Part shown: positions 56,898-64,000 of the stretch, one piece after another
How positions within the stretch are numbered: position 1 is the stretch's first letter
Layout: the number at the start of each line of letters is the position of its first letter
Made by a program: the position numbers and the translations under genes
Source: Bradyrhizobium diazoefficiens
GTDB taxonomy: Bacteria; Pseudomonadota; Alphaproteobacteria; Rhizobiales; Xanthobacteraceae
NCBI RefSeq assembly: GCF_016616425.1
Contig: NZ_CP067101.1
Coordinates: 4,092,001 to 4,156,000 of the forward strand
Length of the DNA stretch: 64,000 nucleotides
Reading direction: 5' to 3'
The notes under the pieces: model-generated
The model's database searches: none
What the model was told of the DNA's origin: nothing
The model's input: the letters and a program-made list of their open reading frames with translations, nothing else

Positions 56898-57917
56898 TCA
56901 TGCCTTGTTTTTCTTCGCCGGCGCAGCCTTATCGGGCGCATTCTCGCGATGCTCGCCGACGCCGAGATAGATCAGGATCGGCGCCGCGATGAAGATCGAG
57001 GTATAAGTGCCGACCAGCACCACGCCGAACATCATCACCGCGGTGAAGCTGTGGATCGCGTGACCGCCGAACAAGAGCAGCGCCAGCAGCGCCAGCGTCA
57101 CGGTTAAGTGGGTTATGATCGAGCGCGACAGTGTCGAGTTGATGGACTCGTTGAGAAGCTGCGGCATCGGCATCTTCTTGTAGCGACGCAGCATTTCACG
57201 GATACGGTCGTAGATGACGACGGTGTCGTTGAGCGAATAGCCGAGAATGGTCAGCAGCGCGGCGATGCTGGTGAGGTCGAAATCCACCTGGCTGATCGAC
57301 ATGAAGCCGATCGTCAGCACGATGTCGTGCACGTTGGCGATCATGGCGCCCAACGCGAACTGCCATTCGAACCGGAACCAGAGATAGATCAGGATCGAGA
57401 CGATCGCGAGCATCAGGCCGAGCATGCCGTACGCGAGCAGCTCGCCGGAAACGCGCGGACCGACCACTTCGACGCGACGGTATTCGACGGAATCGCCAAG
57501 CGCAGACCGAACCTTCTGCACCGCCTCCTGCTGCGCGGCATCGCCGCCCGGCTGCTCCGCGACGCGGATCAGGACATTCGCGGCATCGCCGAACTGCTGC
57601 AACTGCACTTCGCCGAGACGCAGGGAATCCAGCTTCGCGCGCATCGCCGCGATGTCAGCCGCGCCCGACTTCGCCCTGACCTCCAGCAGCGTGCCGCCGC
57701 GGAAGTCGATGCCGAAATTCAGGCCATGGGTGAAGAACAACGTGATCGCGACGATCGACAGCGCCGCCGAGATCGGGAAACTGATGCGGCGGAAGCGCGT
57801 GAAGTCGAAATGCGTATCGTCCGGGACGATGCGCAGCGACGGCAACAGGCCGAGCGCGGCGACCACGGTGAGGACGGCAATCAGGATGCCAAGCCCGATG
57901 AGAACGTAGTGAGTCAC
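56898..57917 (-). CDS. secF: Protein-export membrane protein SecF
   Basis: This is a 339-residue component of the SecDF complex, which uses the proton gradient to pull proteins through SecYEG. The N-terminal transmembrane helix is followed by FTRFRRISFPISAALSIVAITLFFTHGLNFGIDFRGGTLLEV, the signature FGIDFRGG. A block of five helices follows the periplasmic domain. GTG 57917 with AGGAG 7 nt upstream gives the natural start; it is 11 bp after the secD stop. The tail is Lys-rich. Confidence 0.93.
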   Translation of the reverse strand: MTHYVLIGLGILIAVLTVVAALGLLPSLRIVPDDTHFDFTRFRRISFPISAALSIVAITLFFTHGLNFGIDFRGGTLLEVRAKSGAADIAAMRAKLDSLRLGEVQLQQFGDAANVLIRVAEQPGGDAAQQEAVQKVRSALGDSVEYRRVEVVGPRVSGELLAYGMLGLMLAIVSILIYLWFRFEWQFALGAMIANVHDIVLTIGFMSISQVDFDLTSIAALLTILGYSLNDTVVIYDRIREMLRRYKKMPMPQLLNESINSTLSRSIITHLTVTLALLALLLFGGHAIHSFTAVMMFGVVLVGTYTSIFIAAPILIYLGVGEHRENAPDKAAPAKKNKA

Positions 57918-57928
57918 GGTCTTAGCTC

Positions 57929-59533
57929 CTAGATCGGCACGCTCTGCGGCCGCTTCCACCGCACCCATCCGGCGACGATCAGCCGGGTCATGGTGAAGGC
58001 GGTGAACACCGTCGTGATGATGCCGATGCCGAGTGTCACGGCAAAGCCGCGCACCGGGCCGGTGCCGATGTAGAACAGCACCGCGGCGGCAATGAAGGTC
58101 GTGATGTTGGAATCGAGGATGGTGGCGAGCGCCCGCTTGAAGCCGGCGTCGATCGCCGAGATCGCGTTGCGGCCGCCCCGCAGCTCCTCGCGGATGCGCT
58201 CGTAGATCAGCACGTTGGAGTCCACAGCAATGCCGACGGTGAGCACGATGCCGGCGATGCCGGGCAGCGTCAGCGTGGCATTGAGCAGCGACAACAGGCC
58301 GAAGATCATGGCGACATTGATGGCCACCGCGATGTTGGCGAATACCCCGAACAGCCGGTAGGTCAGCAGCATGAAGACGATGACGAGGATCGAGCCGACA
58401 TAGGCTGCGAGCTCGCCCTTCTCGATCGAGTCCTGGCCGAGGCCCGGACCGACGGTGCGCTCCTCGACCACCGTGAGCGGCGCCGGCAGCGCGCCGGCGC
58501 GCAGCAGGATCGCAAGATCGTTGGCGGTTTGCACGGTGAAGTTGCCGGAGATCTGGCCCTGACCGCCGGTGATGGGCTCGCGGATGACGGGCGCCGAGAT
58601 CACCTTGTTGTCGAGCACGATCGCGAACGGCAGCCCCACGTTCTCCTGCGTGGCCTGCGCGAACTTGCGGGCGCCCGAGGTGTTGAATTTGAAGCTGACG
58701 ACCGGCTCACCCGTGCGCTGGTCGAAGCTCGCCTGGGCGTCGGTCAGATCGCCGCCAGCGACCAGAACTTGCTTCTTGACCACATAGGGCGTCGGCGGCG
58801 GCGAGGCGCTCATCAGAAGTTCGGAGTCCGGCGGCACCCTGCCCGCTTGCGCCTGATCCGGCGGCACGGAGGTGTCAACCATGCGGAATTCCATCTTCGC
58901 GGTCTTGCCCAGCAGCTGCTTCAGGCGGGTCGGGTCCTGAAGGCCGGGGACCTGCACCAGGATGCGGTCATTGCCCTGGCGTTGGATCACCGGCTCGACG
59001 GTGCCGAGCTCGTTGACGCGCCGTTCGACGATCTGAATCGACTGCTCGATGGTCTTGCGCAGGCGATCGAGCATTGCGGCCTGCGGGATGCTCAGGCGGA
59101 TCACCCCGCCGCCGGCATCGGTAATCTCGAGGTCGCGCTGACCGCTGGATCCCATCAGGCCGCCCAGCGGCTGAGACAATTCGCGCAGCTTGGCGAGCGC
59201 GGTCTGCACGTCGGATTCCTTGGTGATGCGCACCTCGGCCGCATCGTTGCGCACGGTGACGCCGCCGGTGAACCCGATCTTGGCATCGCGCAGCGTCCGG
59301 CGAACGTCGTCGCGAATCTGGTCGAGCCGCTCCTTCTTCACGTAATTGGAATCGACCTCAAGCAGCAGATAGGAGCCGCCCTGGAGGTCGAGACCGAGCA
59401 CGAGCCGGCGCTGCGCCCAGGCGGGCCAGGACTTGACCTGGGCCTCGGGGAAGAAGTTCGGGACCGCGCAGAGGCACACGATCAGCGCCGTCAGGATGAT
59501 CCCGAGCGCCCTCCACCGCGTGAAATACAACAT
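57929..59533 (-). CDS. secD: Protein translocase subunit SecD
   Basis: This is a 534-residue partner of SecF. It has an N-terminal transmembrane helix, then LVLGLDLQGGSYLLLEVD, the family signature, then a large periplasmic P1 region with the motif VERRVNELGTVEPVIQRQGNDRILVQVPGL, and six C-terminal helices with GIAVDSNVLIYERIREELRGG, the conserved Asp/Arg-containing SecD loop. It lies between yajC (47 bp) and secF (11 bp). Confidence 0.95.
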   Translation of the reverse strand: MLYFTRWRALGIILTALIVCLCAVPNFFPEAQVKSWPAWAQRRLVLGLDLQGGSYLLLEVDSNYVKKERLDQIRDDVRRTLRDAKIGFTGGVTVRNDAAEVRITKESDVQTALAKLRELSQPLGGLMGSSGQRDLEITDAGGGVIRLSIPQAAMLDRLRKTIEQSIQIVERRVNELGTVEPVIQRQGNDRILVQVPGLQDPTRLKQLLGKTAKMEFRMVDTSVPPDQAQAGRVPPDSELLMSASPPPTPYVVKKQVLVAGGDLTDAQASFDQRTGEPVVSFKFNTSGARKFAQATQENVGLPFAIVLDNKVISAPVIREPITGGQGQISGNFTVQTANDLAILLRAGALPAPLTVVEERTVGPGLGQDSIEKGELAAYVGSILVIVFMLLTYRLFGVFANIAVAINVAMIFGLLSLLNATLTLPGIAGIVLTVGIAVDSNVLIYERIREELRGGRNAISAIDAGFKRALATILDSNITTFIAAAVLFYIGTGPVRGFAVTLGIGIITTVFTAFTMTRLIVAGWVRWKRPQSVPI

Positions 59534-59580
59534 CGACTGAACCCGTCAGATCAGGAGACTTGAGAGACTCGCGCCGGCGC

Positions 59581-59958
59581 TCACTTCGCGGCGGCGTCGT
59601 CCTTGGCGCTTTCCTTGCTTTCCTTGGCGCTGTCCTTGGCCGGCTCGCCCTTGGCGCGCACGCCCGAGATCATCTGGCGCATCTGCCGCACCCGCACGCC
59701 GTCGGAAATCTCGAACTCGATCTGGTCGTCGTCGACGACCTTGGTGACCTTGCCGACGAGGCCGCCCGAGGTCACGACGGTGTCGCCGCGGCGGATGTTC
59801 TTCACGAGCTCGGCATGGTCCTTCACCTTCTTCTGCTGCGGACGCAGAATCAGGAAGTACATGATCACGAAGATCAGGGCGAACGGCAGCAGCGACATCA
59901 ACATGCTATTGGTGTCGCCGGCACCCGCGGCCTGGGCATACGCAGGGGTAATCAGCAT
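59581..59958 (-). CDS. yajC: Preprotein translocase subunit YajC
   Basis: This is a 125-residue single-pass membrane protein of the holotranslocon. The N-terminus MLITPAYAQAAGAG is followed by a transmembrane helix MLMSLLPFALIFVIMYFLILRPQQKK, the RPQQKK motif being diagnostic. A small soluble domain (GDTVVTSGGLVGKVTKV) and an acidic/basic tail follow. ATG 59958 fits this N-terminus better than 60048. It is the first gene of the operon running to the complex-I-factor genes and threonine ammonia-lyase. Confidence 0.93.
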   Translation of the reverse strand: MLITPAYAQAAGAGDTNSMLMSLLPFALIFVIMYFLILRPQQKKVKDHAELVKNIRRGDTVVTSGGLVGKVTKVVDDDQIEFEISDGVRVRQMRQMISGVRAKGEPAKDSAKESKESAKDDAAAK

Positions 59959-60140
59959 TCGGACGATCCTCGTGAGAACGGGGGAAAGCCGGTCGGGCCC
60001 TCGAGGGGCGACCGGCTCGGTCAAATTCGCGCGGACTATAGCGGCCATTGCCCCAATTGCAACGCTGCCAGACCGGCCTTTTGGCCACCTTGCGGCGCGC
60101 CCCCGGGCCCGATAAGGCTGCGTTCTCAGGAACTTCGGAC

Positions 60141-61133
60141 ATGCCCAAAAACCTCAGCAAAAGCCCGGCCGGCAAAGGCCCCCCTACCCCTGCCAGAAAG
60201 CCCGCCCCCGTCGCGGCAAATCGCCCCAAGGCGACCGTCAAGGCAACTGCCAGGGCAGCCCCGGAGCTCTCCCAGGAGCGCATCGTCCGCGCGCTGGAGA
60301 CCATTGCAGCGCACCTCTCCGCCCAGGGCAAGCCGGCGGTCGAACCCGAATCGTTCGACCGGGCGGATGCCTATGTCTGGCACCCCGACGGCCGCCTTGC
60401 GGCGGTGCCGCGGGTCAGCCGGGTCGAGCTGTTCCTGCTGAAGGGCATCGACCGGATGCGCGACATCCTGATGGAGAACACCGAGCGTTTCGCAGGTGGC
60501 CTGCCCGCCAACAACGCCCTGCTCTGGGGCGCACGGGGCATGGGCAAGTCCTCGCTGGTCAAGGCCGCGCACGCCAGCATCAATGCGGAGCGCAAGGCCG
60601 CCGACAGGCTGAAACTGATCGAGATCCACCGCGAGGACATCGAGAGCCTGCCTGCGCTGATGGAGCAACTGCGCGCCGCCGCGTTCCGCTTCATCGTGTT
60701 CTGCGACGACCTTTCCTTCGACGGCAACGACGCCTCCTACAAGTCGCTCAAGGCCGTGCTCGAAGGTGGCATCGAGGGCCGGCCCGAGAACGTCATCCTC
60801 TACGCCACCTCGAACCGCCGCCACCTGCTGGCGCGCGAGATGATCGAGAACGAGCGCTCCACCGCGATCAATCCTGGCGAAGCGGTCGAGGAGAAGGTCT
60901 CGCTGTCGGATCGCTTCGGCCTCTGGCTCGGCTTCCACCGTTGCAGCCAGGACGAATATCTCGCCATGGTGCGCGGCTATTGCAACCATTTCGGCATCAA
61001 GGTCGACGACGAGGCCTTGGAGCGCGAGGCGCTGGAATGGTCGACCACCCGCGGCTCACGCTCGGGCCGCGTTGCCTGGCAGTTCGTGCAGGAGCTGGCG
61101 GGCCGGCTGGGCGTGAAGCTGGTGGCGAAATAG
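60141..61133 (+). CDS. DUF815 AAA+ ATPase
   Basis: This is a 330-residue ATPase of the DUF815 family. A Lys/Pro/Ala-rich N-terminal segment of about 40 residues leads into the AAA+ core: Walker A WGARGMGKSSLV near residue 133, Walker B FIVFCDDLSFDG near 190, sensor-1-like ILYATSNRRHLL, and VSLSDRFGLWLGFHRCSQDEYL. Its role is not established. It is divergent from yajC. Confidence 0.85.
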   Translation: MPKNLSKSPAGKGPPTPARKPAPVAANRPKATVKATARAAPELSQERIVRALETIAAHLSAQGKPAVEPESFDRADAYVWHPDGRLAAVPRVSRVELFLLKGIDRMRDILMENTERFAGGLPANNALLWGARGMGKSSLVKAAHASINAERKAADRLKLIEIHREDIESLPALMEQLRAAAFRFIVFCDDLSFDGNDASYKSLKAVLEGGIEGRPENVILYATSNRRHLLAREMIENERSTAINPGEAVEEKVSLSDRFGLWLGFHRCSQDEYLAMVRGYCNHFGIKVDDEALEREALEWSTTRGSRSGRVAWQFVQELAGRLGVKLVAK

Positions 61134-61161
61134 GCCGGCTCTTGCTCAATCCAGAACTGTC

Positions 61162-61183
61162 ATTCCCCGCGAAAGCGGGGAAT
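61162..61183. repeat. REP-type hairpin between convergent genes
   Basis: ATTCCCCGC-GAAA-GCGGGGAAT is a perfect 9-bp stem with a GAAA tetraloop, followed by CCAGCACGCCGCGGCGCGGGCGATGAC. Its flanks share the GATGAC/CCAG words with the longer repeat at 19504. It may also act as a shared terminator. Confidence 0.6.
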
Positions 61184-61241
61184 CCAGCACGCCGCGGCGC
61201 GGGCGATGACGCCGTTCGTACGGCGAGAGCCTGACGGCGCC

Positions 61242-62603
61242 TCAAGCCCCGTTCAGGAACTGAAGCGGATCAACCGGGCTCGATCCCTTACGGATCTCGA
61301 AGTGGAGCTGCGGCGACGCCACCTCCCCGGATTGACCCGACTTGGCAATGACCTGACCGCGCTTGATGGTATCGCCGCGCTTCACCAACAGCTCACTCGC
61401 ATGGGCATATGCGGTGACGTAGCCGTTGGAGTGCCGAACCAGGATCAGATTGCCGTAACCCTTCAACTCGTTGCCGGAATAGGCGACGACGCCGTCTTCG
61501 GCCGCCTTGACCGGCGTCCCCTCGGGCACAGCGAGATTGATGCCATCGTTGGACTTGCCATTGGTCTTGGCGCCGTAGCTCGTGATCACCTTGCCGCGCA
61601 CCGGCCAACGGAAGGTCGGCAGCGCGCTGGTGGTCTCCGCTGCCTTCGCAGGTGCCTCGGTGGGCTTCGTTTCGATATTCGCCGTGGCCTGTGCCAGGCG
61701 CGCGCTCTGCACCGGTGCGGCGACAGCCGCCATCTTGGTGGCCGGCGCGGGAGCGGCGGCAACCGGCTGCAGTGTCCCGGCGACCGGAGCCGCAGCAACC
61801 GAAGCTGCAACGGCGGCGGTCTTTGCGCCAGGCACGATCAGCTTGGTGCCGAGCTTGAGCTTGGCCGACGGATCGATGCCGTTGGCCCGCGCGAGCTCGG
61901 CCGTCGAAATATGGTTCTTGCGGGCGATGCTGGCGAGCGTGTCGCCACGATTGACGAAATGGGCGCGCGCCGCCGCCATGGTCACGACCGGCTTCGCAGC
62001 GGGGGCCGCCGCAACGGGAGCCGACGCCGGCGCGGGTGCAGCGGCCGTGGCCGGATGCGGGATGATCAGCTGCTGGCCGGGCGAGAGCGCGCGCGGGCCC
62101 TTGTAGCCATTGGCGGCAAGGATCGCGTGCGGCGTGACGTGATAGCGCTTGGCGAGCACGTCGAGCGTGTCGCTGGTGCCGACGATGATCTTGGTCCCCC
62201 CAGTCGGCTGAGCGGCGGCAACGGACCGCGGCACGGCGGCCGTGGTCTCCAGGTGCGGCTGCGCCGGGGGCGCGTAGGAACCGACGCCGCGTCCGCCTCC
62301 GGACACGCCACCACCCGAAGCGACCGGGTAGGATTGCGGCGCGGACACCGCCGGCGGCGGCAAGGGCTGCGACTGATAGCCAGGCTGCGTCTGCGGCCGC
62401 GAATATTGCGGCAGCTCGCGCTGCGGCGGCGCTGCCTGCTGCACCGAACCGGTCTGGTCAGAAGCGAAAGGATTGGAGAAGTTCGACTGGGACAGCCGCG
62501 ACGACATGTCGGCGCTGCACCCTGCGAAAGCGAAGGACATCAGCGCCAGCACCGCGACCTGCGGCACGCGGCGCGAGCAAAGCAACTCGACGACAGCGGA
62601 CAT
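61242..62603 (-). CDS. NlpD-like LysM/M23 lipoprotein
   Basis: This is a 453-residue lipoprotein: signal MSAVVELLCSRRVPQV, lipobox LAFAGC. It has two LysM domains (about 165-215 and 240-285, the second with HFVNRGDTLASIARKNHISTAELARANGI) separated by Ala/Pro-rich linkers. The C-terminal LytM/M23 domain has NGKSNDGINLAVPEG where active enzymes have HxGxD; the first metal His and Asp are both Asn, while HASELL and LHFEIR remain. This degeneracy is that of NlpD/EnvC-type amidase activators. pcm lies just upstream, as in the classical surE-pcm-nlpD order. Confidence 0.87.
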   Translation of the reverse strand: MSAVVELLCSRRVPQVAVLALMSFAFAGCSADMSSRLSQSNFSNPFASDQTGSVQQAAPPQRELPQYSRPQTQPGYQSQPLPPPAVSAPQSYPVASGGGVSGGGRGVGSYAPPAQPHLETTAAVPRSVAAAQPTGGTKIIVGTSDTLDVLAKRYHVTPHAILAANGYKGPRALSPGQQLIIPHPATAAAPAPASAPVAAAPAAKPVVTMAAARAHFVNRGDTLASIARKNHISTAELARANGIDPSAKLKLGTKLIVPGAKTAAVAASVAAAPVAGTLQPVAAAPAPATKMAAVAAPVQSARLAQATANIETKPTEAPAKAAETTSALPTFRWPVRGKVITSYGAKTNGKSNDGINLAVPEGTPVKAAEDGVVAYSGNELKGYGNLILVRHSNGYVTAYAHASELLVKRGDTIKRGQVIAKSGQSGEVASPQLHFEIRKGSSPVDPLQFLNGA

Positions 62604-62712
62604 GGTTACTCACTCGTACGCAACAGAACTGGTGTTTTAAGTAAACACGCGCCGAGTAAATAACGGCTTAACCCTTCCAATAAGACGTTGGCGGCGCAGC
62701 CGATCCGGAAAT

Positions 62713-63363
62713 CTACAGCTCCCGCGCCACCCCGGGCAGTGCCGGCACGAAGCGGACCTCGACGAGTTCCTTGCGTTCGATCCCGGCTTCGCTGCGGGTC
62801 AGGCGGATCAGCGTCTGTACGCCCTGATGCGGGCCGACGGGCGCGATCAGGACGCCACCAAGCTCCAGCCGCTCGACCAAATTCTCCGGAATCTGCTCCA
62901 TCGCGGCGGTGACGATGATGCGATCGAACGGTCCGATATTGGGCGGCAGATTGAGACCGTCGCCGAGCATCACCTCGACATTGTGACAGCCGAGCTTTTC
63001 GAGCCTGGCGCGTGCAGCATCGGCAAGTTTGCGATAGCGTTCGACTGTCAGGACCTGACCCGCGAGCCGCGACAACACGGCGGCCTGATACCCCGATCCG
63101 GCCCCGATCTCGAGCACGCGGTGCCGCTTCTGGAGCTGGAGCTGCTCGGTCATGTAGGCCACGACGAAGGGCTGGCTGATGGTCTGCCCGCAGGCGATCG
63201 GCAGTGCGCTGTCACGGTAGGCGGCGTCGCGATCGGCCTCCTCGACGAACAGATCGCGCGGCACTTCCTCCATGGTCCGCAACACCGCCTGGTCGCTGAT
63301 GCCCCGGCGCCTCAGCGAGAGCTGAAACATCATCTTTTCCGGCGGGTGCTGATGGGAGGTCAT
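62713..63363 (-). CDS. pcm: Protein-L-isoaspartate O-methyltransferase
   Basis: This 216-residue SAM-dependent methyltransferase repairs isoaspartyl residues in aged proteins (EC 2.1.1.77). The SAM-binding loop is [15 protein letters not shown], preceded by [15 protein letters not shown], the substrate-handling segment, and followed by [30 protein letters not shown]. It is followed by nlpD on the same strand and is divergent from the response regulator gene at 63591. Confidence 0.93.
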   Translation of the reverse strand: MTSHQHPPEKMMFQLSLRRRGISDQAVLRTMEEVPRDLFVEEADRDAAYRDSALPIACGQTISQPFVVAYMTEQLQLQKRHRVLEIGAGSGYQAAVLSRLAGQVLTVERYRKLADAARARLEKLGCHNVEVMLGDGLNLPPNIGPFDRIIVTAAMEQIPENLVERLELGGVLIAPVGPHQGVQTLIRLTRSEAGIERKELVEVRFVPALPGVAREL

Positions 63364-63590
63364 TGTTTGCTTGTGCTGTCTTGCCGGGTCCGGTGGGCGT
63401 TGAGCCCGGCCACGAGAATCGTGTTCCTGCTCAGGAACCCATGATAGGCTTCAGGTGGAGCATTTGACCACAAATCGGCTTGCCACGGACGAGCGGCGAT
63501 GACGATTTTCAGGCATCCGTCAGTCGAAACGCACATTGCGTCAATTCGTGTTATCTGCGAACGTTTTTGGCAATGGGCAAGGACTCAATC

Positions 63591-63962
63591 ATGACCGCGA
63601 CAGGGCTTTCCGGCCGCTCTGTATTTCTCGTCGAGGACGAGGTGATGATCAGGATGATGGTCGCGGACATGCTCGAAGAGCTCGGCTACAAGGTCGCCGC
63701 TGAGGCGGGCGACATCAACGAGGCCATGCGGCTCGCCCAGGCGACCGAATTCGACATCGCCATTCTCGACGTCAACGTCAACGGCAAGGTCATCTCGCCG
63801 GTCGCCGACGTGATCGAGGCGAAAGGCTGCCCGTTCATCTTCGCCACCGGCTACGGCTCCTCCGGCCTGCCCGAGCAGTACCGCGACCGGCCGGCGCTTC
63901 AGAAGCCGTTTCAGCTCGACGCGCTCGGCAAGACCATCGAAGCCGCGCTTCGCGGCGGGTAG
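63591..63962 (+). CDS. Single-domain response regulator
   Basis: This is a 123-residue receiver domain without output domain. The acidic pocket is Glu15/Asp16 (LVEDEVMIRMM), the phospho-acceptor is Asp60 (IAILDVNVNG), and the conserved Lys is Lys105 (LQKPF). Such free receivers act in phosphorelays or control of partners by binding. ATG 63591 with AAGGA 7 nt upstream is chosen; ATG 63573 is in frame too. No histidine kinase is adjacent in the window. Confidence 0.87.
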   Translation: MTATGLSGRSVFLVEDEVMIRMMVADMLEELGYKVAAEAGDINEAMRLAQATEFDIAILDVNVNGKVISPVADVIEAKGCPFIFATGYGSSGLPEQYRDRPALQKPFQLDALGKTIEAALRGG

Positions 63963-64000
63963 CGGTTATTTCAGCGTCGCACTCAGAGCTTCCGAAAACG

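Overview
The window is a high-GC chromosomal segment of an alphaproteobacterium, almost certainly Bradyrhizobium or a close relative (Nitrobacteraceae). Four things point there: the run of housekeeping genes on the minus strand (gyrA, coaD, two cyclophilins, queA, tgt); GTTC-N7-GTTC LexA boxes at ssb and uvrA; Omp25/RopB-like porins; and several dispersed palindromic repeats of the kind that litter Bradyrhizobium genomes. I see no tRNA, rRNA, CRISPR array, transposase or phage gene.

Layout. 1-9 kb holds a non-coding stretch with hairpins, a Nudix hydrolase, an AI-2E-type permease, acetoacetyl-CoA synthetase with an in-frame TAG before its C-terminal tail, a formyltransferase-fold protein without the catalytic Asn, and small secreted proteins. 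9-18 kb holds a DMT transporter, a secreted caspase-like protein, cysK followed by an orphan BrnA-like antitoxin, tgt without zinc cysteines, a TetR regulator with a matching palindrome in front of a PepSY gene, and asd behind a threonine-codon leader peptide and terminator. 18-30 kb holds vapBC, queA, two peptidyl-prolyl isomerases, coaD, an acyltransferase/ABC/esterase operon, gyrA and ssb. 30-38 kb holds two porin paralogues lying between SOS-controlled ssb and uvrA, a DUF433/DUF5615 toxin-antitoxin pair, and a HAD gene whose 5' end is duplicated in front of a DinB-family gene. 38-39 kb is a block of dispersed repeats. 39-54 kb holds an AAA ATPase, a PPC-domain protein, an acyl-CoA synthetase, small stress-type genes, a lytic transglycosylase, trmFO, a kinase/AMP-binding-C fusion, a CAP protein, a class V aminotransferase, and a cupin divergent from a winged-helix regulator. 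54-64 kb holds the yajC-secD-secF operon continuing into homologues of two mitochondrial complex I assembly factors and threonine ammonia-lyase, then a DUF815 ATPase, nlpD-pcm and a single-domain response regulator.

How the genes work together. tgt and queA serve queuosine synthesis. asd, threonine ammonia-lyase and cysK belong to amino-acid metabolism; the leader in front of asd suggests control by threonyl-tRNA charging. ssb and uvrA form an SOS repair pair. YajC-SecDF drives membrane protein export and shares an apparent transcript with the NDUFAF3/NDUFAF6-like genes. The observations most worth following are the threonine attenuator (16391-16560), the stop codon in acetoacetyl-CoA synthetase (5108), the HAD/DinB chimera (36656-37381), the kinase fusion (49064-50158), the TetR-type operator (15568-15586), and the SOS boxes flanking the porins.
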